Shown one piece after another: positions 27,356 through 35,763 of a DNA stretch of 64,000 nt; the first letter of the stretch is position 1, and the number at the start of each line of letters is the position of its first letter. Below the pieces are notes generated by a model. The model was given only the letters and a program-made list of their open reading frames with translations, did not search any database and had not been told where the DNA came from. A program made the position numbers and the translations under genes. The stretch comes from Hyalangium gracile (lineage in GTDB: Bacteria > Myxococcota > Myxococcia > Myxococcales > Myxococcaceae): contig NZ_JAHXBG010000001.1 of NCBI RefSeq assembly GCF_020103725.1, positions 434,001 to 498,000 on the forward strand, read 5' to 3'.

Positions 27356-27748
27356 CTATGGCAGGTCGTCCAGTTCCGCCAACTGACCTTCCGCAATCTT
27401 CCGATAGTGAGGCACGCTCTCCACGGCGAGCACGTCTCTCATCTGTTGGCGCGCACCCTCCCTGTCCCCTTTCTTTCGAAGCTGGCCCGTACGGTAGAGC
27501 GCATCCATGATCCGGTTCGAGCCGTCGCGCATGCGCTCCCGGATCTTCAGGAGCAACCGGGTAGCGTTCTCCACGTTGTCGAGAGCCGCGCGCGCTTCAG
27601 CCTCGCTGATAGCCACCGTAGGGGCGGCCCGTAAGAGGAGATCACGCATGTTGTCGGTGAGTACCAGACCCTCGCCTTGATTGATCCGGTGTTCGATTCC
27701 CCAGAGCTGGTTCCAGAGGGCATCCAACTCCGCATCCAAGTACTCCAT
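27356..27748 (-). CDS. DUSAM-like domain protein, paralog 2
   Basis: 130 residues from ATG 27748. It aligns along its whole length with the protein at 23354-23731, most strongly in QGEGLVLTDNMRDLLLR and EGARQQMRDVLAVESVPHYR. Unlike paralog 1, it has no lipoprotein gene directly upstream: the IS4 element ends about 92 bp upstream of the start codon. It may therefore have lost its own promoter or partner, or now depend on read-through from the element. The Ser/Thr kinase gene follows downstream. Function is unknown. Confidence 0.75.
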   Translation of the reverse strand: MEYLDAELDALWNQLWGIEHRINQGEGLVLTDNMRDLLLRAAPTVAISEAEARAALDNVENATRLLLKIRERMRDGSNRIMDALYRTGQLRKKGDREGARQQMRDVLAVESVPHYRKIAEGQLAELDDLP

Positions 27749-27839
27749 CGGATCATTTCCCTGGTGAGCGATTACCTCAACTCTTGAATCACCCGCTGGA
27801 CCCGTAGACTTGACACAGCGGGGGGAGACCAACGGTGCT

Positions 27840-27848
27840 CTTCGAGTC
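27840..27848. repeat. Target-site duplication, left copy
   Basis: CTTCGAGTC abuts the left inverted repeat of the IS element. The same nine bases abut the right end at 29106-29114, so this is the direct repeat made on insertion. Confidence 0.93.
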
Positions 27849-29105
27849 CTGAGGCATCCCCTCATAAAAGTCCGAAACTCTCGCGGAAGATGGGCTGCTC
27901 GCAGACGAGTTGGGCGAAGCGCTCCACCAGTGGGCGCAGGCGGTGCTCGGGCATGTTGGGGATGGCTTGGTAGTACATGCAGCCCTGGCGAAAGAGCGAG
28001 TAGGTGCGGCGCTTGACGGTGTTGGCCTTGAGGTAACGCTCCATGCCCAAGCTTTCGCCTGCGGCGCCCAGCAGTGTCAGCAGGGCACAGGCCAAGGCAC
28101 TGAGCAGTAGCAACCTGTCGCGGCGCTCCGCGTCGGCAATCCGCACAGAGGACAGGCCCATGCCAAACCTCAGGTCCTTGATGTCGCGGAAGCTCTCCTC
28201 GATAGAGAAGCGGCGGCTGTAGAGCGCCACCACTTCAGCCCCCGAGGCGTGCTCCAGGCTGGTGGCCAGACACCACGGCTCCTTCATTCCTTTCTTCTTC
28301 ACGCACACCACCGCGCCTACCTGGCACTCGTCGGCGGTCACCCGCGATTGAGGTAGGCAGCGCAGACGGCCCGCCTTGGGCACCCAGTCGGCTGCCGTGC
28401 GGCGCTCGCCCTGGTGGCTGGTCACGGCAATGCACTGACGGAAGCGAATCACGTAGTCAAAGCCCACCTGGTGCAGCAGCGCGTAGAGCTTCTGGTCGGC
28501 AAAGCCCCGGTCGGCCAGCACGGTCACCTTCACCTCGGCGGGGATGAGCTCGCGCAGCCGCAGCACCACCGCATCCTCCACCTCGTTGCGCAGGCCTTGG
28601 AGCGCTGACTTCTGCACCGTCAGCCATACCAAGGGGGTGGGCCGTCCATGTGTCGTGATGAGCGAGGCCACCAAGGTGGTCTGGTCGTCCGGCTCGAAGT
28701 CGGTCCAGTCCAGCGCCACCAAGGCTTCGGTGCGTTGGCCCAAAACGTACGGCACCCACAAGGCCAACAGCTTCCATACGGCAATGCCCGGGTTGGACAG
28801 CAGTCGGTCCACTTGCTTCACCCCATGCTTGCCCTGAGTCCCCCGCGCCAGCGCTACCGCCTGGCCGATGGCGTACACCGACAAGCTGGCTGCGTGGAGC
28901 ACTCCCAACGTGGCCAAGGCCAACGACAGCACGCGCTTGGCGTGGAGATCCTGCCCGAAGAGGCCTTCGAGGAAGGTATGGACCTGCGCTTCGTGGAGGG
29001 GGGAGGAACTCACCGGCCACGTAGTATGCACGCCACCCTACCTGTCGCATCAAGCGTTCCACTCACCGCTTGCCTGCCTGCCCGCAAGATGAGGGGATCC
29101 CTCAG
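27849..29105 (-). mobile_element. IS4-family insertion sequence, complete, 1257 bp
   Basis: The ends are 17-bp inverted repeats, 27849-27865 (CTGAGGCATCCCCTCAT) and 29089-29105, matching at 16 of 17 positions. A 9-bp direct repeat, CTTCGAGTC, flanks the element exactly. One transposase gene fills it, and its stop codon lies inside the left repeat. The perfect flanking duplication and intact transposase point to a recent, possibly active, insertion. The element separates the DUSAM paralog 2 and kinase genes from the AbiTii-like genes. Confidence 0.95.
27862..29031 (-). CDS. IS4-family transposase
   Basis: 389 residues. The DDE catalytic residues are visible: Asp108 or Asp111 in LDWTDFE, Asp174 in VLADRGF, and Glu278 in the family signature Y271-x2-R274-x3-E278-x6-K285 (YSRRFSIEESFRDIK). 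That Y(2)R(3)E(6)K spacing is diagnostic of the IS4 family. The N-terminal region would bind the element's ends. The frame is uninterrupted from start to the stop that overlaps the left inverted repeat, so the enzyme is probably functional. Confidence 0.95.
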   Translation of the reverse strand: MHTTWPVSSSPLHEAQVHTFLEGLFGQDLHAKRVLSLALATLGVLHAASLSVYAIGQAVALARGTQGKHGVKQVDRLLSNPGIAVWKLLALWVPYVLGQRTEALVALDWTDFEPDDQTTLVASLITTHGRPTPLVWLTVQKSALQGLRNEVEDAVVLRLRELIPAEVKVTVLADRGFADQKLYALLHQVGFDYVIRFRQCIAVTSHQGERRTAADWVPKAGRLRCLPQSRVTADECQVGAVVCVKKKGMKEPWCLATSLEHASGAEVVALYSRRFSIEESFRDIKDLRFGMGLSSVRIADAERRDRLLLLSALACALLTLLGAAGESLGMERYLKANTVKRRTYSLFRQGCMYYQAIPNMPEHRLRPLVERFAQLVCEQPIFRESFGLL

Positions 29106-29114
29106 CTTCGAGTC
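29106..29114. repeat. Target-site duplication, right copy
   Basis: CTTCGAGTC directly follows the right inverted repeat of the IS element and is identical to 27840-27848. Confidence 0.93.
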
Positions 29115-29134
29115 CCCTTATAGTCTAAGCCATG

Positions 29135-30118
29135 CTATCCAAGGCCCACTCTGAGAACGGCACAGATAGTCGGCTCGAATGTAGACCAGACGTGTAGGAC
29201 GTCAACGCTTAAGCCAAGTGTCCCACGTAACGTCTCAAGCACCGGTGTTAGGATACTCGGTAAGTGCCTTTGCTCTGGAGGGAGCGCACACTGCTCAGCA
29301 ATAAACGCCAACTGCTCCGTAGCTTCGTCTTTCTTCGCAGGTGACAGTTGCTGGCTCGCCTGAACAGCCGCCATTATTCGCTGGAGGGCAGTCTCCCAGT
29401 CTCTATTGCGCTGCGTATCTGTAAGAGCAACGTCAACTCGTTGTTGCACACTGGCTCTACTTTTCGCTGTAGTAACGGTCGCTCCAGGTGAACTATCTGC
29501 CATGGCGACACTCGCATGGCTCCCCTGGATGAGCGCTCCATAATTGAGGATAGTGACACCGGCAGCCGCCTGCGTTTCCTCCTTGGAGAATGTCATTCCT
29601 GCGCCCAAGATGCCTTGTCTCTCCAATTGCAGCGCCCAGTCCAGAATCTTGTTTCGCACTGAATTCAAGACGTTTGCCACCCCGCTTCTGCTCACGTGCC
29701 GTGAGACGGGGATGATCCTGAAATCATCGCTGACCTTAAGAAGTGCCGCCATCTCACTGGGGCTAACCAGGACCGTTATTTCACCTCCCGCCGCAAGCAT
29801 GTGCGCAAGTTCCCCAACCGACTGCCGTGCATTGATTGAGGCGAAATGTTCCGCTAGTTCTCGCAGGCCCTCCCCCCACCGCACGGCTTGCGTCCCGAAG
29901 ATGGTCTTTTCCATCACCAAGTGCGTTGCGATCTTTCGGTATTTTGGAACTTCGATACCTTCATGGTACCCGTTCATTTCGTGCTCAATCCAAGCTTCGA
30001 CCTCCCCAAGTCGCAATTTCGCCGCCACAACCTTCGCACGCCGCAACAACTCGGCTAGGTCTGTGGCATTTTCTTGTGCCAAGCTCTGCAGCTCTAGCAC
30101 CAGGGACTTGTCAGACAT
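29135..30118 (-). CDS. AbiTii-like protein, copy A (candidate abortive-infection protein)
   Basis: 327 residues, no signal peptide. The N-terminal 190 residues have the AbiTii pattern: LVLELQSLAQENATDLAELL, AKVVAAKLRLGEVEAWIEHEMNGY, then PKYRKIATHLV. A central segment reads VTILNYGALIQGSHASVAMADSSPGA, a strand-rich linker. The C-terminal 100 residues are helical. It is a full-length paralog of the divergent gene at 30484-31473. AbiTii (PF18864) is predicted from context to act in phage abortive infection; no mechanism is known to me. AAGGAG sits 7 bases before the ATG. Codon use and base composition are visibly more A/T-rich than in the neighbours, which suggests horizontal transfer. It starts just beyond the IS4 element. 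Confidence 0.75.
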   Translation of the reverse strand: MSDKSLVLELQSLAQENATDLAELLRRAKVVAAKLRLGEVEAWIEHEMNGYHEGIEVPKYRKIATHLVMEKTIFGTQAVRWGEGLRELAEHFASINARQSVGELAHMLAAGGEITVLVSPSEMAALLKVSDDFRIIPVSRHVSRSGVANVLNSVRNKILDWALQLERQGILGAGMTFSKEETQAAAGVTILNYGALIQGSHASVAMADSSPGATVTTAKSRASVQQRVDVALTDTQRNRDWETALQRIMAAVQASQQLSPAKKDEATEQLAFIAEQCALPPEQRHLPSILTPVLETLRGTLGLSVDVLHVWSTFEPTICAVLRVGLG

Positions 30119-30483
30119 TAGTGCTCCTTTTCCCGCCTAATTCCCTCGCACCCAAGTCATCCGAGCGTAGTTGGCCAAACCGGGTGATACCAGAGGTCTC
30201 CCCAATGCGCTCCATGTCTGGGCTCTAGTTTGCCCGCGTTAGCCAGGAACTTGTCGGAGTACCACCGAAAATCGGTTCCTGCATACGGCCCAGGGGAGCG
30301 CCAAAATCGTACCCGTCCATCATGTAACATGTAATGGGTTGTCGAGGCTCTCGGGCACTTAAGGACTCCATCGTACCAGTATTGCAAAATCGTTTGACGC
30401 CGTGGTGAAAATCAGCGAGGAGGCACTTTGGACCGAAGCAGGGTGGAATATCTCAAACCTTGTATTCAGGGAGGATGGAGAGG
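30119..30483. promoter_or_regulatory. Divergent intergenic region between the two AbiTii-like genes
   Basis: 365 bp, A/T-richer than the window. It must hold both outward promoters. A tandem pair of CATGTAA heptamers (30321-30334) contains the palindrome ACATGT at 30327-30332 and could be an operator. A TTGACG hexamer lies near 30393, about 90 bases upstream of the plus-strand gene. No open frame here is convincing. Confidence 0.4.
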
Positions 30484-31473
30484 ATGCCCCAAACGTCCTT
30501 GGTTATCGAATTGCAGGCACTGGCGCAGGAGAGTGCGACGGATGTAGTAGAATTGGTGCGGAGAGCCAAGGTCGTTGCTGTGAAGTTGCAACAACCAGAG
30601 TTCGCGGCTTGGCTCGAATACGAGCTGAATGGCTATCCCTCAGATGACAAGATCCCGGACTACCGCAAGATCCCTACAGCTCTCGTGGTGAAGAACCCCT
30701 TCCACGGTCCGCAGCCAGTTGTTTGGAGCGATAGCAGTTGGATTGCCGAGCACTTCTCTTCCTACATGGTCAATTCGCCTGTAGGTCAACTTGCTTCGTT
30801 AGTGGCCCGTGGGGATGGGCCGTTCGAGCTTTCCATTTCCCCTCCAGAAATGGAGTTACTGCTCAAGCTCAATCGTACCTTCGGTCGGTTGCCTACCGCG
30901 CGCCGCTTGGACAAGAGTGCTGTAGTTGGCATCTTAGATGCGGTGCGAAACAAGATTCTCAACTGGTCGTTGGAACTCGAGGCCCATGGGGTTCTGGGGG
31001 ATGGAATGACGTTCAGCAATAAAGAAAAGGAAGCCGCCTCAACAATCACCATCCACAACTATGGGTCGTTCGTACAGGGTGATAACGCAAGTGTGGCCAC
31101 CGCTCACAACTCACAGGGGGCAAACGTAACTTCTGCAAGCGGGAGGGCTGATGTGCGACAGCGGCTCACCACGGCTGTCACGCAAGTCAATTTGAACGAT
31201 GCTGAGGTGGCGAACGCGCTTCAGAAGATCCTGACTGCTGTTGAGGCCAGCCCGCAGCTCACTCCAGAACGGAAGAGCGAGGCGACGGAGCAATTGGCCT
31301 TCGTGGCTGAGCAGTGCGTTTTGCCAGCAAAGGACCGGCAACCACCGACAGTCCTCAAGTCGGTGTTGGTCGGGTTGCGTGATACGCTAGGGCTCTCGGC
31401 GGACGTGCTCCAAGTCTGGGGCTCCTTCGGCCCTATCATCTGTGCCAAACTGGCTGTCCTCGGCCTCTTTTAA
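30484..31473 (+). CDS. AbiTii-like protein, copy B (candidate abortive-infection protein)
   Basis: 329 residues from ATG 30484, which has GGGAGG nine bases upstream; ATG 30475 is possible. It matches copy A throughout: LVIELQALAQESATDVVELV, LEYELNGYPSDDKIPDYRKI, the central ITIHNYGSFVQGDNASVATA and the helical tail ATEQLAFVAEQCVLP. The central NYG-x-x-x-QG motif is the best-conserved short block between the two copies apart from the N-terminal domain. The protein is cytoplasmic. Divergent paired genes with one shared control region suggest either co-regulation or a duplicated defence gene with different triggers. Partial enzymatic motifs were looked for and not found. Confidence 0.75.
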   Translation: MPQTSLVIELQALAQESATDVVELVRRAKVVAVKLQQPEFAAWLEYELNGYPSDDKIPDYRKIPTALVVKNPFHGPQPVVWSDSSWIAEHFSSYMVNSPVGQLASLVARGDGPFELSISPPEMELLLKLNRTFGRLPTARRLDKSAVVGILDAVRNKILNWSLELEAHGVLGDGMTFSNKEKEAASTITIHNYGSFVQGDNASVATAHNSQGANVTSASGRADVRQRLTTAVTQVNLNDAEVANALQKILTAVEASPQLTPERKSEATEQLAFVAEQCVLPAKDRQPPTVLKSVLVGLRDTLGLSADVLQVWGSFGPIICAKLAVLGLF

Positions 31474-32011
31474 GAGCGACATCATCGACTATCTCTAAAC
31501 TGGCAGGCCTGCCACAATAGCAAGGCCCCTTTGGGGTACCGTGAAGGTACTCAGGCCCGCAGGCGTCGCACAGTGGCCTGGGAGGCTCTAGGAGCCACGG
31601 CAGCCCACACACGGGACTTGGGGGCCGGAACATTCCGACGCTTGGCGGGCCCTTTCCGGCCACCTGGAGGGCATCCGCGACCCTGTACGGAACTCAAGGA
31701 GCCCGAGTTTTTGCTGGCGATTTCTCAGGGCCTATCGTGACTCTCTCGGACCGCAGTTTCCCCCAGTGCTCCCAAGAGTCCGCCTCCCGTTTCCACGGCC
31801 CCTGGCGTGAGGTGAAAGCCGGGGAGACACCGGGGACTGTCTGAGAGGGAACGCGGCGCAGCTCACGCCCCACAATGCGAGAGGAATCAGGGTCCTTTGC
31901 GAGACCTCTTTTTTTGTTATTTAGGTCCCCACGGCATGTGCTTGTTCAAGGTCGGGCCGCCAAAATCTGGACCTATCCTGGCGTGACAGGTCCGGCAGGT
32001 CACTAACCGGC
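31474..32011. other. Intergenic region between AbiTii copy B and the kdp kinase gene
   Basis: About 540 bp with no gene that I can support. Short open frames on both strands lack ribosome sites. It marks the return from A/T-richer to normal GC-rich sequence and so the right edge of the putative insert. A terminator-like hairpin lies at 31890-31915. Confidence 0.45.
31890..31915 (+). terminator. Candidate rho-independent terminator
   Basis: GGGTC (31890-31894) can pair with GACCT (31903-31907) across an 8-base loop, followed by a run of seven T at 31909-31915. The stem is short. It lies 416 bp after the AbiTii copy B stop and faces the plus strand. Confidence 0.4.
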
Positions 32012-33838
32012 TCAAGCTGACTGCGGCAGGGTGAACCAGAACGTGCTGCCCTGACCCGGTGCGCTCGTCACGCCTATCTCTCCCCCGTGCGCCTGGACGA
32101 TGTCTCTCGCGATGGACAGGCCCAGTCCGGCTCCGCCGGCCGGTGCTCCCGGCGCTCGGTAGAACTTCTCGAAGATGCGCGCCTGCTCCTCGGGCGGAAT
32201 CCCCTCGCCCGTGTCCTTCACCTCGAAGCGCACCCGGCCTTCCTCTCGCACCACCCGCACCGTCACCTCTCCCTCCGAGGGCGTGTGCCGTACGCCGTTC
32301 GCCACCAGGTTCGACAGCACCAACTGCACCCGGTCGGCATCCACCTCCACCTCCTCCACCTCGGGCGCTATCTCCTGGGTCAGCCGCACATTCCGGTCCT
32401 CCGCCGCGACCCGATGCGCGCCCAGCGCGTGCTCCACCAGCATCCCCGTGGAGATCCGCTGGAGGTTCAGCAGCAGTCTCCCCGCCTGGATGCGCGAGAG
32501 GTCCAGCAAGTCATCCACGATGCCTTGCAGCCTCTCGCAGTCCTCTCGCGCGGCGAACAGCAGGTCCGCCTGCTTCTCCGTCACCGGCCCCACCACGCCC
32601 TCCAGGCACAGGTGGATGGCCATGCGCAGCGACGTCAGCGGCGTGCGGAACTCATGCGCCACCGTCGCCACGAGGTCATTCTTCAGCTCGTCGAACCTTC
32701 GCAGGCGCGTCACGTCCTGGAGGATGACCGTGGCGCCCGCCACGTCACCGCTCTCGCCGTACACGGGGCTGCCTCGCGGCAGCAGCCACCGCTGCCCCTC
32801 TGGCACTGCCACCGACACTGCCTCCTCGTAGCCGCGCGGCTGGTAGGCTCCCTTCCCTCCCAGCACGTGGGTCCGCACCCGCTCGAGCACCTCGCGTACC
32901 TCCGGTGCGGTGCGCCCCAGCGCGTCCCCTCCGGACTCCAACGAGAGCCTCAGCACGTCCTCCGCGGCGCGGTTGACGTTGAGCAGCGCGCCTCCCGCTC
33001 CGAACACCATCACCGGATCCGGCAAGCTGTCGATCGCGGCCTGGGAGGCGGCCTGCGCCTGGAGCAGCTCGCCCAGGCTGCTGCGCTGGTACTGCTCGAG
33101 CCGCTCCGCCATGGTGTTGAAGTCCCGGCTGAGCGAGGCGATCTCGTCCCGCCCCTCCACCACCGCTCGCGCCGCCATGTCCCCCTGCCCCACCCTCCGC
33201 ACCGCCTGCGAGAGCACGGACACCGGCCGCAGCGCCCGGTGCGTCAGCGTCGCGGAGGCGAACAGGCCCACGACGAACGCGGCCAGCACCGCCGTCACCA
33301 TCAGCGTGTTCACGCGCTGGCTCTGCCTGCGCAGGGAGTCGCTCTTGCGCGCCATGGCGTCCTGGTTCAGCTCCATGATGGCGGCTGCCGCGGCCTTGGC
33401 CTCCTGGAAGGCCGCCGCCAGGGACGAGAAGTAGCGCTCTCGCGTGGGCTCCGTTCCGTCCAACGCGAGGAACTCATCGTAGTCGGCCTGGTAGCGCGTC
33501 CAGGCCTCGCGCAGGCGCTGGGTGGCTTCCACCTCGCCGGGCTCGGTGATGTTCTGCTCCTGGACGCGCAGCTCCGTCTCCAGCAACTGGCGCTGCACAG
33601 CCTGCTGCTCTCGTCCGCGCTGGCGCTCGCCCACGACGATGAAGAGGGCGGCCCGGTCCATGCGCTCGAGCTCCTCCGTCATCCGCTGCATGGCCAGCAC
33701 GCTGCGGTAGTTGTCCTGGAGGATCTCCTGTCCGGAGCGCCCCACTCGCCCCAACGTCACCACGGCCACCACGCCCACCAGCACCAGCGCGAGCGCCAGC
33801 GGAGCCTGGGCCAGCAACAGACGGCCACGCAGCGTCAT
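32012..33838 (-). CDS. Sensor histidine kinase (4-helix sensor, HAMP, PAS, HisKA, HATPase) of the kdp locus
   Basis: 608 residues. Membrane segments at about 8-30 and 178-200 enclose a helical periplasmic sensor. HAMP follows (RALRPVSVLSQAVRRVGQGD), then a PAS domain (about 270-380), the phosphoacceptor His395 in VAHEFRTPL, the N box LSNLVANGVRHTP, and G boxes DTGEGIP and GGAGLGLSIA. The ATG overlaps the stop of the KdpD/Usp gene by four bases (ATGA, 33835-33838). In E. coli KdpD is one protein with N-terminal KdpD and Usp domains, four membrane helices and the kinase core. Here the kinase core is a separate protein with a different sensor. No response-regulator gene follows. Confidence 0.92.
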   Translation of the reverse strand: MTLRGRLLLAQAPLALALVLVGVVAVVTLGRVGRSGQEILQDNYRSVLAMQRMTEELERMDRAALFIVVGERQRGREQQAVQRQLLETELRVQEQNITEPGEVEATQRLREAWTRYQADYDEFLALDGTEPTRERYFSSLAAAFQEAKAAAAAIMELNQDAMARKSDSLRRQSQRVNTLMVTAVLAAFVVGLFASATLTHRALRPVSVLSQAVRRVGQGDMAARAVVEGRDEIASLSRDFNTMAERLEQYQRSSLGELLQAQAASQAAIDSLPDPVMVFGAGGALLNVNRAAEDVLRLSLESGGDALGRTAPEVREVLERVRTHVLGGKGAYQPRGYEEAVSVAVPEGQRWLLPRGSPVYGESGDVAGATVILQDVTRLRRFDELKNDLVATVAHEFRTPLTSLRMAIHLCLEGVVGPVTEKQADLLFAAREDCERLQGIVDDLLDLSRIQAGRLLLNLQRISTGMLVEHALGAHRVAAEDRNVRLTQEIAPEVEEVEVDADRVQLVLSNLVANGVRHTPSEGEVTVRVVREEGRVRFEVKDTGEGIPPEEQARIFEKFYRAPGAPAGGAGLGLSIARDIVQAHGGEIGVTSAPGQGSTFWFTLPQSA

Positions 33839-34998
33839 GGGCGGCGCTCCTCGGGCGGCGCGTCGAAGGAGACGACGTGGATGTCGAACCCCGTGCCCTC
33901 TCGCAGCAGGCGCACGTCCGCGCCCAGTCCCAGCCGCTGCCTCCACCACGACTGATGCGAGCGCCCCACGATGATGAGCCCCACTCCATGCGAGCGCGCG
34001 AAGTCCAGCAGGGCCTCCACCGGATCCTTCCCTCGCAGGCGCACCACCTCCGCGCCCAGCTCCCGCGCCCGCTCGATGTTCGCCAGCAGGTGTCGCTGCG
34101 CCTCCGCGTCGATGAGGTGCGGCGCCTCCCGAGGCGTCTCCACGTAGACGACGAACCAGTCCGTGTTCAGCCGGCCCGCCATGCGAGAGCCCCGCCGCAG
34201 CAGCGTCGCCGCGCGCGGCGGGTAGCTGGAGAGCGCCACCAGCACCCGCCCCCACCCTCCCGCCTTGGCCGAGGCCTCTTCGCCTCCTCGCGCTTGCTGG
34301 CCGGTGGCGCGGTCCAGGCTCTCGGCGACCTCGCGCAGGGCCAGCTCTCGCAGCGTGGAGAGGTTCTCCTGCTTGAAGAAGCTCTCCAGCGCGTGCGCCA
34401 CCTTCTCCGGCGCGTAGATCTTCCCCGCCTTGAGGCGCTCGTGGAGATCCTCCACGGCGAGATCCAGGTTCACCACCTGGTCCGCGCTCTTGAGGAAGCT
34501 GTCGGGGATCGTCTCTCGGACGATGACGCCGGTGGCTCGCTCCACCAGGTCGTTGAGGCTCTCCAGGTGCTGCACGTTGAAGGCCCCAATGACGTTGATG
34601 CCCGCCGACAGCAGCTCCTGCACGTCCTGGTAGCGCCGGGTGTTGCGGCACAGCGGGACGTTGGTGTGGGCCAGCTCGTCCACGATGGCCACCTGGGGCT
34701 TGCGAGCCAGCACCGCGTCCAGGTCCATCTCCTCGATGGTGACGTCGCGGTAGGTGAAGGCCTTTCGCGGCACCGCCTCCAGGCCTGCCACCAGCGCCTC
34801 GGTCTCCGAGCGGCCGTGCGTCTCGATGAAGCCGAGCACCACGTCCACCCCGCGCTTCTTCAGGGCGTGGGCCTCCTCCAGCATGCGGTACGTCTTGCCC
34901 ACGCCGGCGGCGAAGCCGATGTAGAGCTTGAGCCGACCGCGCCGGCTCCGCTCCACCAGCTCCAGGAAGTCCTCCGCGCGTGCGCGCCGCGTCCTCAC
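33835..34998 (-). CDS. kdpD: KdpD N-terminal domain plus Usp domain, as a stand-alone protein
   Basis: 387 residues from GTG 34998 (GGAGAGGGT upstream); a GTG at 35022 is also open. The KdpD domain has Walker A GFAAGVGKT, then FIETHGR, Walker B VAIVDELAHTN, and GAFNVQHLESLNDLV, all standard KdpD motifs. A universal-stress-protein-like domain (about 235-365) includes VLVALSSYPP and ends GVGLIIVGRSH. In KdpD this part senses cytoplasmic potassium and c-di-AMP in various bacteria. Here it stops before the membrane helices and kinase core, and the kinase is made from the overlapping next gene. It lies 107 bp after kdpC. Confidence 0.92.
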   Translation of the reverse strand: MRTRRARAEDFLELVERSRRGRLKLYIGFAAGVGKTYRMLEEAHALKKRGVDVVLGFIETHGRSETEALVAGLEAVPRKAFTYRDVTIEEMDLDAVLARKPQVAIVDELAHTNVPLCRNTRRYQDVQELLSAGINVIGAFNVQHLESLNDLVERATGVIVRETIPDSFLKSADQVVNLDLAVEDLHERLKAGKIYAPEKVAHALESFFKQENLSTLRELALREVAESLDRATGQQARGGEEASAKAGGWGRVLVALSSYPPRAATLLRRGSRMAGRLNTDWFVVYVETPREAPHLIDAEAQRHLLANIERARELGAEVVRLRGKDPVEALLDFARSHGVGLIIVGRSHQSWWRQRLGLGADVRLLREGTGFDIHVVSFDAPPEERRP

Positions 34999-35104
34999 GC
35001 CGGTACCCTCTCCTCGCCTCACTCCCCAACCCGTGTGTGGAGAGAGGTCTTCACCCGTGTGTAGCGCCTCTGCGGCACCGAGGCCATGCTCGCGTGACGG
35101 GCCC

Positions 35105-35719
35105 TCACGGTGACGCTCCCACCGAAGGCCCCGGAAGCACGGGCCGGCCGAACTGCCGGTCCAGCGCGAGGTTCAAGGCCAGCACGTTCACCCGAGGCTC
35201 TCCCAGCACGCCCAGGGTGCGGCCCTCCGTCTCGGTCTCCACCCAGGAGAGGATCCGCTCGGGGGCTACACCACGCGCCCGGGCAACCCGCGCCACCTGC
35301 CAGCGCACCGCCTCGGGAGACAGGTGTGGATCCAACCCCGAGCCGGACGTGGTGACGAGCTCCGCGGGAACGGGGCCCGGAGCCTCGGGATTCTCGCGGC
35401 GCAAACGCTCCGTGTCGGCCAGGACGCGGTCGCGAAGCTTGCTCGAGGTAGGCCCCAGGTTGCTGCCGGAGGACGCGGCGGCATCGTAGCCACTGCCCGC
35501 GGCGGAGGGACGCGGCTGGAAGTACGCGGGGTGGGTGAAGCCCTGAGCGATGAGGGCACTGCCCACCACCTGGCCCTGCTCATCCATGACGAGCGAGCCA
35601 TTCGCCTCATGGCGGAAGAGGAGCTGGGCTCCCCCCGTGACGACCAGCGGGTACAGCCCCCCGGTAAGCACCAGGGTGACGACACAGACACGCAGCGCGG
35701 TGACGAGTACGGACAGCAT
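35105..35719 (-). CDS. kdpC: KdpC, subunit of the high-affinity potassium pump
   Basis: 204 residues from ATG 35719, with GGAAAGGA upstream. One membrane segment (about 5-27) is followed by the typical KdpC periplasmic domain: GSALIAQGFTHPAYFQPRPSA, then GYDAAASSGSNLGPTS, and the C-terminal LGEPRVNVLALNLAL. The usual family length is about 190. It stabilises the KdpB-KdpA complex and helps ATP-driven uptake. It follows kdpB by 44 bp. Confidence 0.97.
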   Translation of the reverse strand: MLSVLVTALRVCVVTLVLTGGLYPLVVTGGAQLLFRHEANGSLVMDEQGQVVGSALIAQGFTHPAYFQPRPSAAGSGYDAAASSGSNLGPTSSKLRDRVLADTERLRRENPEAPGPVPAELVTTSGSGLDPHLSPEAVRWQVARVARARGVAPERILSWVETETEGRTLGVLGEPRVNVLALNLALDRQFGRPVLPGPSVGASP

Positions 35720-35763
35720 GACGGAATCCTTTCCGGGACGGGCGGCCTGTGCCGATCCATCCC

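Noticed and set aside
30157-30387. Small minus-strand frame between the AbiTii-like genes
   Set aside because: No ribosome site and no similarity to anything recognised; it fills the shared promoter region.
31436-31663. Small minus-strand frame with CxxC-like pairs
   Set aside because: No ribosome site, overlaps the end of AbiTii copy B, and the Cys spacing fits no known finger.
31474-32011. A kdpE response regulator downstream of the kinase
   Set aside because: The region has no open frame with receiver or winged-helix motifs on either strand.
32012-35029. A single 1005-residue kinase in one frame
   Set aside because: The upstream part of this frame is a shadow of the KdpD/Usp gene, which is read in another frame and holds the real domains; the kinase starts at 33838.
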